Below, piece after piece: positions 1-7,630 of a stretch of 7,937 nt of DNA (position 1 is its first letter; each line of letters begins with the position of its first letter). The stretch is from an uncultured Bacteroidota bacterium (GTDB taxonomy: Bacteria; Bacteroidota; Bacteroidia; Flavobacteriales; Flavobacteriaceae). The notes below the pieces were generated by a model. The model was not told where the DNA came from. It did not search any database and saw only the letters and a program-made list of their open reading frames with translations. The translations under genes were made by a program, and so were the position numbers. The stretch is from contig CAIRNC010000503.1 in the NCBI GenBank assembly GCA_903879875.1, positions 1-7,937 of the forward strand, in the 5' to 3' direction.

Positions 1-656
1 AATTCCTTGCGGTAAACTTTTTTAAGAAAACAAAGTTGGATGTTTACCTATTGATCAAACTTTATTTTATTTCAATGGTGTTTGTTTAGTTTAAAAGTTG
101 ATAAAATCGCCAACCTAAATCATGCTTGTGATAATTTAATTTTAATTTAATCATTTCTATTATCCGTTTGTACCGTTTTGATTCTAAAAGGAATTATGCC
201 AATAGCATTATTTGAACTTTATTAAATATGATTGTTTTATTTTTTTAAGCAATCATTCATTTAAAACCAGCAATTGAAGTATTGTAAAATAGTTTAATTC
301 AATTAACTTTATTGTTATAAATAGTAGAATCTTAACATCAATCAGAACAATATTTCTTAGTGTTTAACGAAAACGTATTCGACCATTGCGCTTCTATATT
401 GGATTTATAAGTAAATCATAATCAGTTTGATAGATCTATGTTTGATGAATTTTAAACAAATACATCGTCTATAAAACGGCTTCAGATTACTTCTATTTGT
501 TAATTCGAAAATAACTTTCAGGACATTTTTATACCTATTTTTGAACTCAAGATCGAAATTACAGTATTTAATTTGCATTACTAAATCGTTATAGTCTAAT
601 TTTAATTAGAATAAATCTATTTATACAAATTAATCAATTTTAAAAACCAATTTATT
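1..656. other. AT-rich intergenic region with no supported gene
   Basis: All frames are broken by frequent stops. The only open stretch at the left edge is a short frame from base 3 to a TAG at 87-89 with no recognisable protein character, so I do not call it the tail of an upstream gene. No tRNA, rRNA, CRISPR array or obvious mobile-element end is visible. A perfect TAnnTTTG box lies at 437-444 but has no TTG at a suitable distance upstream. The region is long for a leader and may hold regulatory sequence for the large downstream gene. Confidence 0.6.
572..604 (+). promoter_or_regulatory. Candidate Bacteroidota-type promoter for the large surface protein gene
   Basis: A TTTG at 572-575 is followed after 21 bases by TAATTTTA at 597-604, which matches TAnnTTTG except for its last base. 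Transcription would start near 611 and give a leader of roughly 45 bases. The -7 box sits inside a small inverted repeat at 595-610 (arms TCTAAT and ATTAGA, loop TTTA). Such matches are common by chance in DNA this AT-rich, so the assignment is tentative. Confidence 0.28.
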
Positions 657-3600
657 ATGAAACAAAAATTATTTAACAAAAAAGGACTATTTAGTCTTTT
701 TTACAGCATTTGCTTCCTAATCCTAGGAACAAATTTAAGCTGGGGACAACAAGTAATCGGATCCTTTCCCTATATGGATGGTGGATTCGAAGGACAAACA
801 GCAACAACTACAATGTCAAGTACGGTTTCAACATCCGCTTGGACAGTTAGCGCAACATCCTCGTCTACGACAAGGTCAATTATTAATGATGCTACTGCTG
901 CTCGGACTGGTAATAAATATGCCAATCATGTTACTAGTAACACTAATATTCGGCTTCAATCTCCTTCAACTGCAACTTCTGGAGCTGGACCTGCTGTAAA
1001 TACGCAATATACCGTTCAGTATTACTTTAAAACTACTACTGACCCGGTTACTGGTTTGAATGCTGGCGGAATTTATAATGATGCCAGTAATAGTAAAATG
1101 GCTGCATCTACAATTGTTGGAGCATGGAGTTCAGGGACTTGGACTAAAGCATACTCAACAATTACATCAAATGCTACGCAAGTAACGCCTTATGCCGCCA
1201 CTGGTTTTGGTGCGGTAAGAACTGCAATTGCTTCTAATAATTTATATGATGATTTCGTTATTTATTCTGGCGCATATGATAGTACAAGTCCTTCGGTTGT
1301 AACTACACCGACAGCGTCTATAACTTCAGCTACAACATTCAATATAGGTTGGACTGCTTCGGCTGACGCGGATAAATCAGGTTACATGGTTGTACGGTAT
1401 GCAGCAAATCCTTCTTCTAATGCAGCTGCTATTCCTAATGCAAATGGTATTTACGCAGTTGGAAATACAATTCTTAATGGAAGTGCAACCGGAACTGTTG
1501 TTTATATAGGTTCAACTGCTAGTACTAGTTGTACAGATACAGTAGCTGATACTGGAGTTGTATATTACTATAGAATTTTCACTGTTGATAAAGCATTTAA
1601 TTATTCTTCACCAGTAGATATTGCTACTGTTGTCGACAATACTCCTCCTCCTAGCGCAGGAACAGTTTCTATAGGTGGAAATACAGCCAGTAGTCTAGCA
1701 GTAAGCTGGGCTGCAGCTGCTAGTATTGATGGGGGTGGTTATATGGTAGTTCGCTATACAAGTAATCCAAACGCCAACAATGACCCAACTCAAAAAACAA
1801 CTTATGTTGCTACAAATACCTATACAAACGGTACAGGTTCTTTAACAGGAACTGTAATTTATGTAGGAACTGGTTTAACAGTTACCGACTCGGGATTGTC
1901 TGAGTTAACTACATATTATTATAAAGTATATACCTTTGATCAAGCGAAAAATTATGCTGATGAATCTAGCGCTAATGGAACTACAACATCTAGTGTTGTG
2001 GTGGATAATACTCCTCCAAATAATCCTGGGGCAGTTAATATTTCAAACCAGACGGCTTCAACTTTAACTACAAGTTGGGTTGCTGCTGTTGGCGGTGTTG
2101 ACGGTGGCGGTTATTTAGTTTTACGTTTTTCAGGAGCACCAGATGCAGATGCGGATCCAGTTCAAAAAACAGCGTATCTTACAGGAGACAATATATTGAA
2201 TTTAGGTAGTACAAATCCTAAAACAGCAAAAGTAGCTTATGTAGGAACTAATTTAACATTTGTAAATACAGCTTTATCGGAAGCAAACAATTATTATTTT
2301 AAAGTATATACTTTTGATCAAGCTTATAATTATTCAGGAGAATCTAATGTTACAGGAAGAACAGCTGCACAATTAGTAGCACCAGTTGCTACTACTGCTG
2401 ATACACCTTCAGCAACGAGTTTTAATGCCAATTGGGGTGCTGTTACAAACGCAACAGGATATACCGTATCACTTTACACAAGTACAAATACAATTTCTAA
2501 TATTGTAGGATGGACAATTCCTGCTGCCTCAGCAACAGATGGCCCAACGCTTCTAGCAGATGTTACCTCAACCAACAATACAACAAATACATTATATCAA
2601 AACTCGGGAGGAACAGTTGTTACTACTGTAGCAGGAAATCCAACTAATGCTGCTAGAGGAGCTACCTATTATAGTATGATTATGCTGTCTGGAACAGAAT
2701 TAGTTAATCCAGTTTATGCACCTACAAAAACAACACCTGATAAATACTGGCAAATAGAGGTAAATACACTTGGATACAAAAATGCAACAATATCTTCTCA
2801 GCAATATTCAACAAATACAGGACCAAGAGACTGGAAATTACAATATAGTAGCACAGGTCCTTTGGGTACATTTACCGATTTAGTTTCTACAATTACACTT
2901 GGAAATGCTGTATGGAATACTACAGCAGTTAATAACGTTGCCTTACCAGCATCATGTCAAAACAATCCTTCTGTAGTTTTAAGATGGATGCAAACTTCTT
3001 TTACAAATACAACTGGAGGTGAAATGACTGTACCTTCAACAGGTGGTACTAGTAGAATTGATAACATCTTGGTAAAAGGAGAAAAATTAGATGCAGTAAA
3101 CACCTTTAGTGTAACTGGAAACACAACAACAGCTGCTTCTATTACTGGATTAACTGGAGGAACTTATTATTATGATGTCTATGCAACAGGAACCAACACT
3201 ACGAGTGGCTCAGGTGTTTTAACGAGCTACCTTACCTCACCAAAATCAAATGTGATTTCCTATTTTCTTTCTATTCCAGAATCTATTGCTGATTTTAAAT
3301 CTGTAGGAAATGTAAACACTTCTAGCGCTACTAATTGGCAATATAATGATGGAACTGCATGGAATAATGCTACAACCGCTCCAACAAGTACAAATAATGT
3401 AACTGTTTCTGCTGGACATGAAATTACATTAACGGCAAATTTTGCTATTGATGCTAACAAATCAATGACTGTAAATGGAACTATAAATTTAGCAGGTTAC
3501 AAATTGACTGGGTCAGGAACTTTTACTTTAGGTAGTGGAGCTTCAATAAAATTAGGAGAAAATACGTCGCTTGCCACCGCTATTATAACTCCAACACCTT

Positions 3601-5921
3601 CATTTAGTACTGCAGCTAACTATTTTTATGATGGAACAATAGCTCAGAACACAACTTCTTTGCCTACTGCAACAATTACAGGTAATGTAACAATTTCAAA
3701 CAACACAAATGGAGTAATGATGGCTACTGCTTTAAAAATCAATAGCCCTGGTACACTTTCCGTTACAGGTAAGTTGTTCATGGGTGATGGTAATGTAGTC
3801 AATAGTAACATAATTGGTTCTGGAACATTTTCTTATACTGGTACTGGTCACTTCTCTGCTTCAGCTGGATCTACTTTGAGTATTACTTCAAGTAAAGGTA
3901 TTTGCACAGGTACTGCATCTGGTGGTATTAAGAATTCTGGAACGCGAACTTTTGCAAATGGTATCAATTATATTTTTGCAAAAAATGATTTATCAAATCC
4001 TATCAATATGGGAACATCTTTTGGTACGGAAATTTCAGCTACCTTAGGTATAAATAATCTTACAATAGCCAATCCTCTAGGGGTGTACCTTCCGGGTGCT
4101 ATTCAAGCAGTAAATACGGGTGGTGTAACTGTTACAGATTTTATTCCAGACACAGATATTACTGTTAACGGCGTATTGAATTTTGTTTCTGGAAAATTAG
4201 TTGCTAATAATGGTGCAAACCTAACTACTACGGTAAATAGCGTTAGCACATACAGTGCGGTTCCACAATCAACAGGAACCAAAACGGTGACTATTGGTAC
4301 TTCAGGAAGCATTACTGGAGCAGGAAGCGCTACAGGTTGGGTTATTGGAAATTTGAAAAAACTAACTTCTTCAGGAGCTAGCCCATCATTCAGTTATGCA
4401 ATTGGTGATGCCAATTATTATACTCCATTAGCATTAACTTTCGTTGGGAATACATCTGCAAATGGTGGTCTTACAGCAAGAACATCAGCAGGGGATCATC
4501 CACAACTATCAAGTTCTGATTTATCACCTAATATTAGTGTAAATAGAACTTGGACGTTAACAAATGCTAGTTTAGCTGGTTTTACAAATTACAACGCAAC
4601 ATTTTCTTATTCAACTCAAGATAATGACACGACTACTTTAACACAATTCTATGCTGCTCGTTTGTATAATGGTACTAGCTGGGTCAGTGCGACAAACTCA
4701 GGAACTCCAAATTCAACTAGTTTAACGGCTTCTTCAATTTCAGGTTTTGGAGATTTTGCAGTTGGAGCAGTTGCCAGTCTTACTACAACAAAAATAAAAG
4801 CTTCACAATGTGGAAGTACTTTAAGTACTATGTATTCTCAAATACTTGCAGATATCTATCCAGGTGCTCAAATGTATCGTTTTCAAGTTACAAATGGAGT
4901 AAACGTGAGAACTTACGAAACTATCAAATATAACTTTGATTTAACCAAAATTGCAGGAAGCACTTACGCCACCACTTATGGTATTCGTGTAGCAGTTAAA
5001 ATTAATGGTGTTTGGGGTAATTTTGGTACATCTTGTAATGTGACAACACCTGACCTTTCTAGCAATATTATTATTTCAACTAAAATCAACCCTGTTTTAT
5101 GTGGTTCCACTTTAGCGGCTTTGGATACTAAAATTGCAGCTGTAACTGTTTATGGAGCTTCAGGTTACCGTTTTGAAATCATTACAGGTGGGGTAACTAC
5201 CATTTATGATTCTCCTTTGTATCTTTTTAGACTTGCACAGGCCGGAGTTGTTGTTGCTTATGATACTACTTACTCAATTCGTGTAGCGGTAAAAATCAAT
5301 GACGTTTACGGAAATTATGGTGAGTCTTGTACTTTAAATACACCAACATTAACAACGAATACGGTTCCAACAACTGCTATTTTACCTGCATTCTGTGGCA
5401 CAACTTTATCCGCATTGTTTACAAAAATTGGAACAATGCCTGTTTCTGGTGCATCAGGTTATCGTTTTGAAATTACAACAGGGGGTGTAACTACAGTTTA
5501 TTATTCAGAGGTTTATAATTTTAAACTTTCGCAAACAGGAGTTGTAGTTGCTTACGGCACTACTTATGCTATCCGTGTGGCGGCTTTGGTAAATGGTGTT
5601 TACGGAAATTACGGAGCTTCGTGCAATGTAACAACTCCAGCAGACCCAAATATAATTACTAGACTAAAAGCAAAAACTTTTGAAGTTTCAGCTTATCCAA
5701 ATCCGTTTGAAAACGTTTTTAATTTAAATTTAGAAACACCAAACAAAGAAGAAGTTACTATTGCAGTTTATGACATGATGGGTAAATTGGTAGAAACACA
5801 CCAAGTAAACCCAATGGAAGTTGCTAACTTACCAATAGGTAGCAACTTTGCAGCAGGCATCTACAATATTATTGTATCTCAAGCCAACGAAATGCAAGCA
5901 ATTCGTTTGATTAAGAAATAG
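657..5921 (+). CDS. Large secreted T9SS-sorted repeat protein (adhesin-like, fibronectin III modules)
   Basis: This 1754-residue protein is probably exported by Sec and then crosses the outer membrane through the type IX secretion system, ending on the cell surface or outside. Residues 1-30 form a signal peptide: basic start, hydrophobic core near 11-25, likely cleavage after SWG before QQ. Residues about 32-210 look like a beta-sandwich with a YDDFVIYSG ending. Fibronectin III-like modules occupy about 212-327, 331-448 and 449-568, joined by VVDNTPP linkers. A fourth (about 575-868) is split by an inserted domain at about 619-810. Residues about 870-1370 are beta-rich, low in charge, and rich in Thr, Ser, Asn and Gly. 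Three two-cysteine repeats follow (about 1375-1665), then a type A sorting domain (about 1676-1754) with YPNPF, a VYDMMGKLV core, an AAGIYNIIV strand and terminal IRLIKK. The ATG at 657 fits the signal peptide exactly. No catalytic motif is visible, so an adhesin or matrix role is inferred. Confidence 0.93.
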   Translation: MKQKLFNKKGLFSLFYSICFLILGTNLSWGQQVIGSFPYMDGGFEGQTATTTMSSTVSTSAWTVSATSSSTTRSIINDATAARTGNKYANHVTSNTNIRLQSPSTATSGAGPAVNTQYTVQYYFKTTTDPVTGLNAGGIYNDASNSKMAASTIVGAWSSGTWTKAYSTITSNATQVTPYAATGFGAVRTAIASNNLYDDFVIYSGAYDSTSPSVVTTPTASITSATTFNIGWTASADADKSGYMVVRYAANPSSNAAAIPNANGIYAVGNTILNGSATGTVVYIGSTASTSCTDTVADTGVVYYYRIFTVDKAFNYSSPVDIATVVDNTPPPSAGTVSIGGNTASSLAVSWAAAASIDGGGYMVVRYTSNPNANNDPTQKTTYVATNTYTNGTGSLTGTVIYVGTGLTVTDSGLSELTTYYYKVYTFDQAKNYADESSANGTTTSSVVVDNTPPNNPGAVNISNQTASTLTTSWVAAVGGVDGGGYLVLRFSGAPDADADPVQKTAYLTGDNILNLGSTNPKTAKVAYVGTNLTFVNTALSEANNYYFKVYTFDQAYNYSGESNVTGRTAAQLVAPVATTADTPSATSFNANWGAVTNATGYTVSLYTSTNTISNIVGWTIPAASATDGPTLLADVTSTNNTTNTLYQNSGGTVVTTVAGNPTNAARGATYYSMIMLSGTELVNPVYAPTKTTPDKYWQIEVNTLGYKNATISSQQYSTNTGPRDWKLQYSSTGPLGTFTDLVSTITLGNAVWNTTAVNNVALPASCQNNPSVVLRWMQTSFTNTTGGEMTVPSTGGTSRIDNILVKGEKLDAVNTFSVTGNTTTAASITGLTGGTYYYDVYATGTNTTSGSGVLTSYLTSPKSNVISYFLSIPESIADFKSVGNVNTSSATNWQYNDGTAWNNATTAPTSTNNVTVSAGHEITLTANFAIDANKSMTVNGTINLAGYKLTGSGTFTLGSGASIKLGENTSLATAIITPTPSFSTAANYFYDGTIAQNTTSLPTATITGNVTISNNTNGVMMATALKINSPGTLSVTGKLFMGDGNVVNSNIIGSGTFSYTGTGHFSASAGSTLSITSSKGICTGTASGGIKNSGTRTFANGINYIFAKNDLSNPINMGTSFGTEISATLGINNLTIANPLGVYLPGAIQAVNTGGVTVTDFIPDTDITVNGVLNFVSGKLVANNGANLTTTVNSVSTYSAVPQSTGTKTVTIGTSGSITGAGSATGWVIGNLKKLTSSGASPSFSYAIGDANYYTPLALTFVGNTSANGGLTARTSAGDHPQLSSSDLSPNISVNRTWTLTNASLAGFTNYNATFSYSTQDNDTTTLTQFYAARLYNGTSWVSATNSGTPNSTSLTASSISGFGDFAVGAVASLTTTKIKASQCGSTLSTMYSQILADIYPGAQMYRFQVTNGVNVRTYETIKYNFDLTKIAGSTYATTYGIRVAVKINGVWGNFGTSCNVTTPDLSSNIIISTKINPVLCGSTLAALDTKIAAVTVYGASGYRFEIITGGVTTIYDSPLYLFRLAQAGVVVAYDTTYSIRVAVKINDVYGNYGESCTLNTPTLTTNTVPTTAILPAFCGTTLSALFTKIGTMPVSGASGYRFEITTGGVTTVYYSEVYNFKLSQTGVVVAYGTTYAIRVAALVNGVYGNYGASCNVTTPADPNIITRLKAKTFEVSAYPNPFENVFNLNLETPNKEEVTIAVYDMMGKLVETHQVNPMEVANLPIGSNFAAGIYNIIVSQANEMQAIRLIKK
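1290..3262 (+). repeat. Fibronectin III-like module array, last module split by an inserted domain
   Basis: Modules 1 to 3 share a pattern: a W in strand B or C, then GYMVVRY or GYLVLRF, then VVYIGS or VAYVGT, then a YYYK(V/I)(F/Y)T(V/F)D strand and a YNYS-type end. Modules 2 and 3 are the closest pair. Both carry GGGY, a DP..QKT(A/T)Y motif, and the strand YYYKVYTFDQAKNY or YYFKVYTFDQAYNY. Module 4 begins normally (SFNANW, ATGYTVSLYT). It is then interrupted by about 190 residues and resumes with NTFSVTGNTTTAASITGLTG and a TYYYDVYATG strand. These are protein-level repeats; the DNA has diverged. Confidence 0.75.
4780..5645 (+). repeat. Three tandem two-cysteine repeats before the sorting domain
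   Basis: Each unit starts with a conserved CG(S/T)TL motif, with cysteines at residues 1385, 1482 and 1580. Each closes with a G.WGNFG.SC or G.YGNYG.SC motif, with cysteines at 1460, 1558 and 1656. The period is 97 to 98 residues and the two cysteines lie 75 to 76 residues apart, which suggests one disulphide per unit joining its ends. Units also share YRF(E/Q), a TTY.IRVA strand and an NVTTP or LNTP linker. Units 2 and 3 are the most alike, including in DNA around 5155-5215 and 5450-5510, so they probably arose by the latest duplication. These look like stalk modules holding the upper domains away from the anchor. Confidence 0.82.
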
Positions 5922-5990
5922 TGGTTGGTTGATGGTTTCAAGTTTGTAACTTATGAAGCTGAAAATTGCGACTCACTAATCACAATTCAA

Positions 5991-6030
5991 AAAAATCCCT
6001 TTAATTCCTTTCGGAGTTAGAGGGATTTTT
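5991..6030. terminator. Strong intrinsic terminator, likely bidirectional
   Basis: An 18-base left arm (5991-6008) pairs with an 18-base right arm (6013-6030) around a TTTC loop, with no mismatch and only two G-T wobbles. The outer five pairs are an A run on the left and a T run on the right, so a U tract follows the GC-rich core in transcripts of either direction. On the + strand it lies 70 bases after the surface protein stop. On the - strand it lies about 230 bases after the XRE gene stop. Confidence 0.88.
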
Positions 6031-6060
6031 GGCTTAAAAGAAGCAGTTTACTTTCTATAA

Positions 6061-6275
6061 ATTTTTGCACTTACACAAAATGATTTTTTAAGTACATCAG
6101 TGACAGTTAGCACAGCTATATTCACTGTTATTCCAATGGCAGATAGTTGTCCTGGACCTGCAAAAAGCAATACGGTTACAGTAAATCCTTTACCTATTCC
6201 AGCTATTTCAGACGGCGTTATATGTGTAAATCAAGCAAAAAATGTCCCATTTCAAACCTATTTATTAGATTCACA
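6061..6275 (+). pseudogene. Orphan internal fragment of a second T9SS or gliding-type adhesin
   Basis: The frame is open from just after a TAA at 6058-6060. From about 6106 it reads like an Ig- or PKD-like repeat of large flavobacterial surface proteins: a FTVIPMADSCPGPAKS strand, the NTVTVNPLPIPAISDGVICV linker, then QTYLLDS. Similar TVNPLP..TISDGVICV..TYLLDSG segments recur in gliding-associated adhesins, to my knowledge. Here it has no credible start (the only starts are internal, such as GTG at 6100), no signal peptide and no downstream repeats or C-terminal domain. Family likeness is lost near 6270-6275, where the XRE gene's end begins on the other strand. The frame then runs through that gene in antisense to a stop at 6328-6330. 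I read it as a relic of a gene broken on both sides. Confidence 0.72.
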
Positions 6276-6518
6276 ATTAAGAAATGCAACATTCATAGCT
6301 TTTAGAATTTTCAATAGAGTATTTAATTGAATATTTGCACCAGCTTCATATTTTCCATATTGCGGTCTGCTAATATTATGGTCATAGGCAAAATATTCAT
6401 AGTTATTATATCCAGCTTTTTTTCTAAAGTACTTTAATCTTTCGCCTATTTTTTTAAGACATATAGCTTCTTCGTTTTCGTTTTTTAACGGAACGCCATT
6501 ATTATTTTCATTCGTCAT
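6258..6518 (-). CDS. Small XRE-family helix-turn-helix regulator with altered C-terminus
   Basis: This 86-residue protein has a polar N-terminal tail (1-20) and a helix-turn-helix DNA-binding domain at about 21-77. Typical features are KKIGERLKYFRKKAGY for helix 1, then YEYFAYDHNISRPQYGKYE covering the turn and recognition helix, then the LLKILKAMNV helix. This matches the small Bacteroidota XRE class that carries an F(A/G)xDxxISRxQY segment. Relatives usually continue after KAMNV with an acidic or aromatic LxEFF-type tail. Here the protein reads AFLNCESNK and stops, in DNA that reads as adhesin on the opposite strand. The regulator therefore appears truncated and capped by foreign sequence, though the DNA-binding core is intact. 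Such proteins commonly repress themselves or a linked gene; the target here is unknown. The ATG at 6518 is the natural start, with a purine-rich AGAGG about 10 bases upstream that may be chance. Confidence 0.72.
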   Translation of the reverse strand: MTNENNNGVPLKNENEEAICLKKIGERLKYFRKKAGYNNYEYFAYDHNISRPQYGKYEAGANIQLNTLLKILKAMNVAFLNCESNK

Positions 6519-6539
6519 AAGTAGCCTCTATTTATAAGG

Positions 6540-6573
6540 CAAAGCAATAAAATGTCATAAAATTATGTAACAA
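6540..6573 (-). promoter_or_regulatory. Candidate promoter and operator of the XRE gene
   Basis: Read on the - strand, a TTG at 6573-6571 is followed after 23 bases by TTGCTTTG (6547-6540), one base off TAnnTTTG and about 20 bases before the ATG. Between the boxes lies a perfect inverted repeat, CATAA-AA-TTATG (6556-6567), the size and position expected for a dimeric repressor site. A second imperfect palindrome, CTCTTTATATAGAG, lies at 6586-6599. Autoregulation by the XRE protein is an inference from position only. Confidence 0.3.
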
Positions 6574-6632
6574 CATATATAACACCTCTTTATATAGAGT
6601 ATTTTCATTATATTTGCATAAAATTTAACGGA

Positions 6633-7630
6633 CTTCCTTAGATGATGGTAGTCTATTGATTTTAGACTGATAATTCATTGTTAATGTTGGGTTTAGGCTT
6701 CATATAAATAAAATCACTTTCGTTTTCTACTGCATTAATTAGCGTATCATTAAACATATTTATATTATGTCTATTATTATACCTATATGCAAATTCTGAA
6801 ATATAAAAAGGTAAGTACTTTTTTGATAAATGATGGTATTGTCCTGTAATCCCTCTTTTAATAATTGCCCAAAATGATTCTATTGTATTTGTATTAATTC
6901 CATTATTAGAAAATTCTTTTTTATGCTTTACCATATACCTTTGAATTATCTCATCAAAGGCTTTTGTATATTCTCGTCCCTCGTCAGTAATCAGAATTGA
7001 ATTATCAGTCTTGATGTTTTTCTTCAACAAGTTTAATAATTCTAAAGTTTCTTCGTCTTTTTTAACGTGTTTTACAACTACTTTACCATTATGTTTTTGT
7101 CCTACAAAGCCAATTATTTGTTCTTTACTTGTTCCTTTACCTCTTTTATTAGTTGAGCCTTTTACTTGTACATTTGGCTTTCTAGGTTTACCTCCTACAT
7201 AAGTAGAATCTGATTGAATGATGCCTTCTAAAATATAAGATTGGTCTTGCATAGCACATCTTATTTTCATTGAAGTGTACCAAGCAGTATTCCAAGATAC
7301 ATCTAAATTTCTTGATAGTTGCATACCGCTTAATCCTTTTTTAGCGGAAAGCATTAAATGAATTGCATAAAACCACTTTTGTAAAGGCATTCGAGTTCCT
7401 TCAAAAATAGTATCTTTTAAAACACTAACTGATTTATTTTCATCATTACAATGCCAACGTAATCCGTTTTTATAAGGGGTCATATTTAACGACCCACAAT
7501 TAGGACAAGCTGGCTCATCTTTCCATCTTAAATATTCAAGATATTCTAAACATGATTCTTGTGTCGGATATTTTTTATATATGTCGTGTACTGTCATTTT
7601 ATATGTTATTAGATAAATTACAACAAATAG
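6633..7630 (-). mobile_element. IS1595-type insertion sequence, ends not resolved
   Basis: Elements of this family are usually about 1 kb with short terminal inverted repeats and 8-bp target duplications. The transposase alone fills 936 bases, so ends are expected within tens of bases on each side. A plausible left end begins near GGACTTCC (about 6633). I found no inverted copy of it between 7598 and 7937, and no direct repeat I trust at both sides. The given limits are therefore estimates. The element may have lost an end, or its right end may lie beyond the window. Confidence 0.45.
6662..7597 (-). CDS. IS1595 family (ISXO2-like) transposase
   Basis: This 311-residue DDE transposase is about full length for the family. 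The N-terminal zinc ribbon is at residues 31-53, the WNTAWY segment near 102-107 precedes the nuclease, and the catalytic domain spans about 126-280. The first acidic residue is D130 in SDSTYVGG, the second is D205 in TDEGREY, and the third signature is NTIESFWAIIKRGITGQYH (N237, E240, K247), followed by EFAYRYNNR. These diagnose IS1595. Two deviations stand out. The zinc ribbon has C31, C34 and C50, but position 53 is Glu where the family has Cys (CNDC-type). Residue 131 is Ser where DET is usual. I chose the ATG at 7597 because MTVHDI.KKYP fits family starts and the 12 extra residues from 7633 do not. Activity is uncertain. Confidence 0.9.
   Translation of the reverse strand: MTVHDIYKKYPTQESCLEYLEYLRWKDEPACPNCGSLNMTPYKNGLRWHCNDENKSVSVLKDTIFEGTRMPLQKWFYAIHLMLSAKKGLSGMQLSRNLDVSWNTAWYTSMKIRCAMQDQSYILEGIIQSDSTYVGGKPRKPNVQVKGSTNKRGKGTSKEQIIGFVGQKHNGKVVVKHVKKDEETLELLNLLKKNIKTDNSILITDEGREYTKAFDEIIQRYMVKHKKEFSNNGINTNTIESFWAIIKRGITGQYHHLSKKYLPFYISEFAYRYNNRHNINMFNDTLINAVENESDFIYMKPKPNINNELSV

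Noticed and set aside
1..89. Possible C-terminal tail of an upstream gene
   Set aside because: One frame is open for about 28 codons, but the composition is not convincing and it does not match a T9SS C-terminus or other known ending.
778..999. 73-residue + strand ORF inside the surface protein gene
   Set aside because: It is a Gln/Leu-rich shadow of the repeat-coding DNA in another frame and has no domain or start signal.
1348..1385. Possible calcium-binding loop (DADKSG) in the first fibronectin module
   Set aside because: It is a single short match, not repeated in the sister modules, and lacks the full spacing of known calcium-binding loops.
3260..3460. 66-residue - strand ORF
   Set aside because: It lies antisense within the well-supported large gene and has no recognisable protein features.
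4103..4312. 69-residue - strand ORF
   Set aside because: It is a Val/Pro/Thr-rich antisense shadow of Thr/Val-rich coding sequence.
6609..6616. Perfect TAnnTTTG box on the + strand
   Set aside because: There is no TTG at 17-23 bases upstream, and it would transcribe antisense into the transposase 3' end. It is probably chance in AT-rich DNA.
6649..6668. Small hairpin AGTCT / AGACT at the transposase stop
   Set aside because: A five-base stem with a nine-base loop and no U tract is too weak to call a terminator.
7011..7202. 63-residue + strand ORF
   Set aside because: It is antisense to the transposase, whose conserved motifs make the - strand reading certain.
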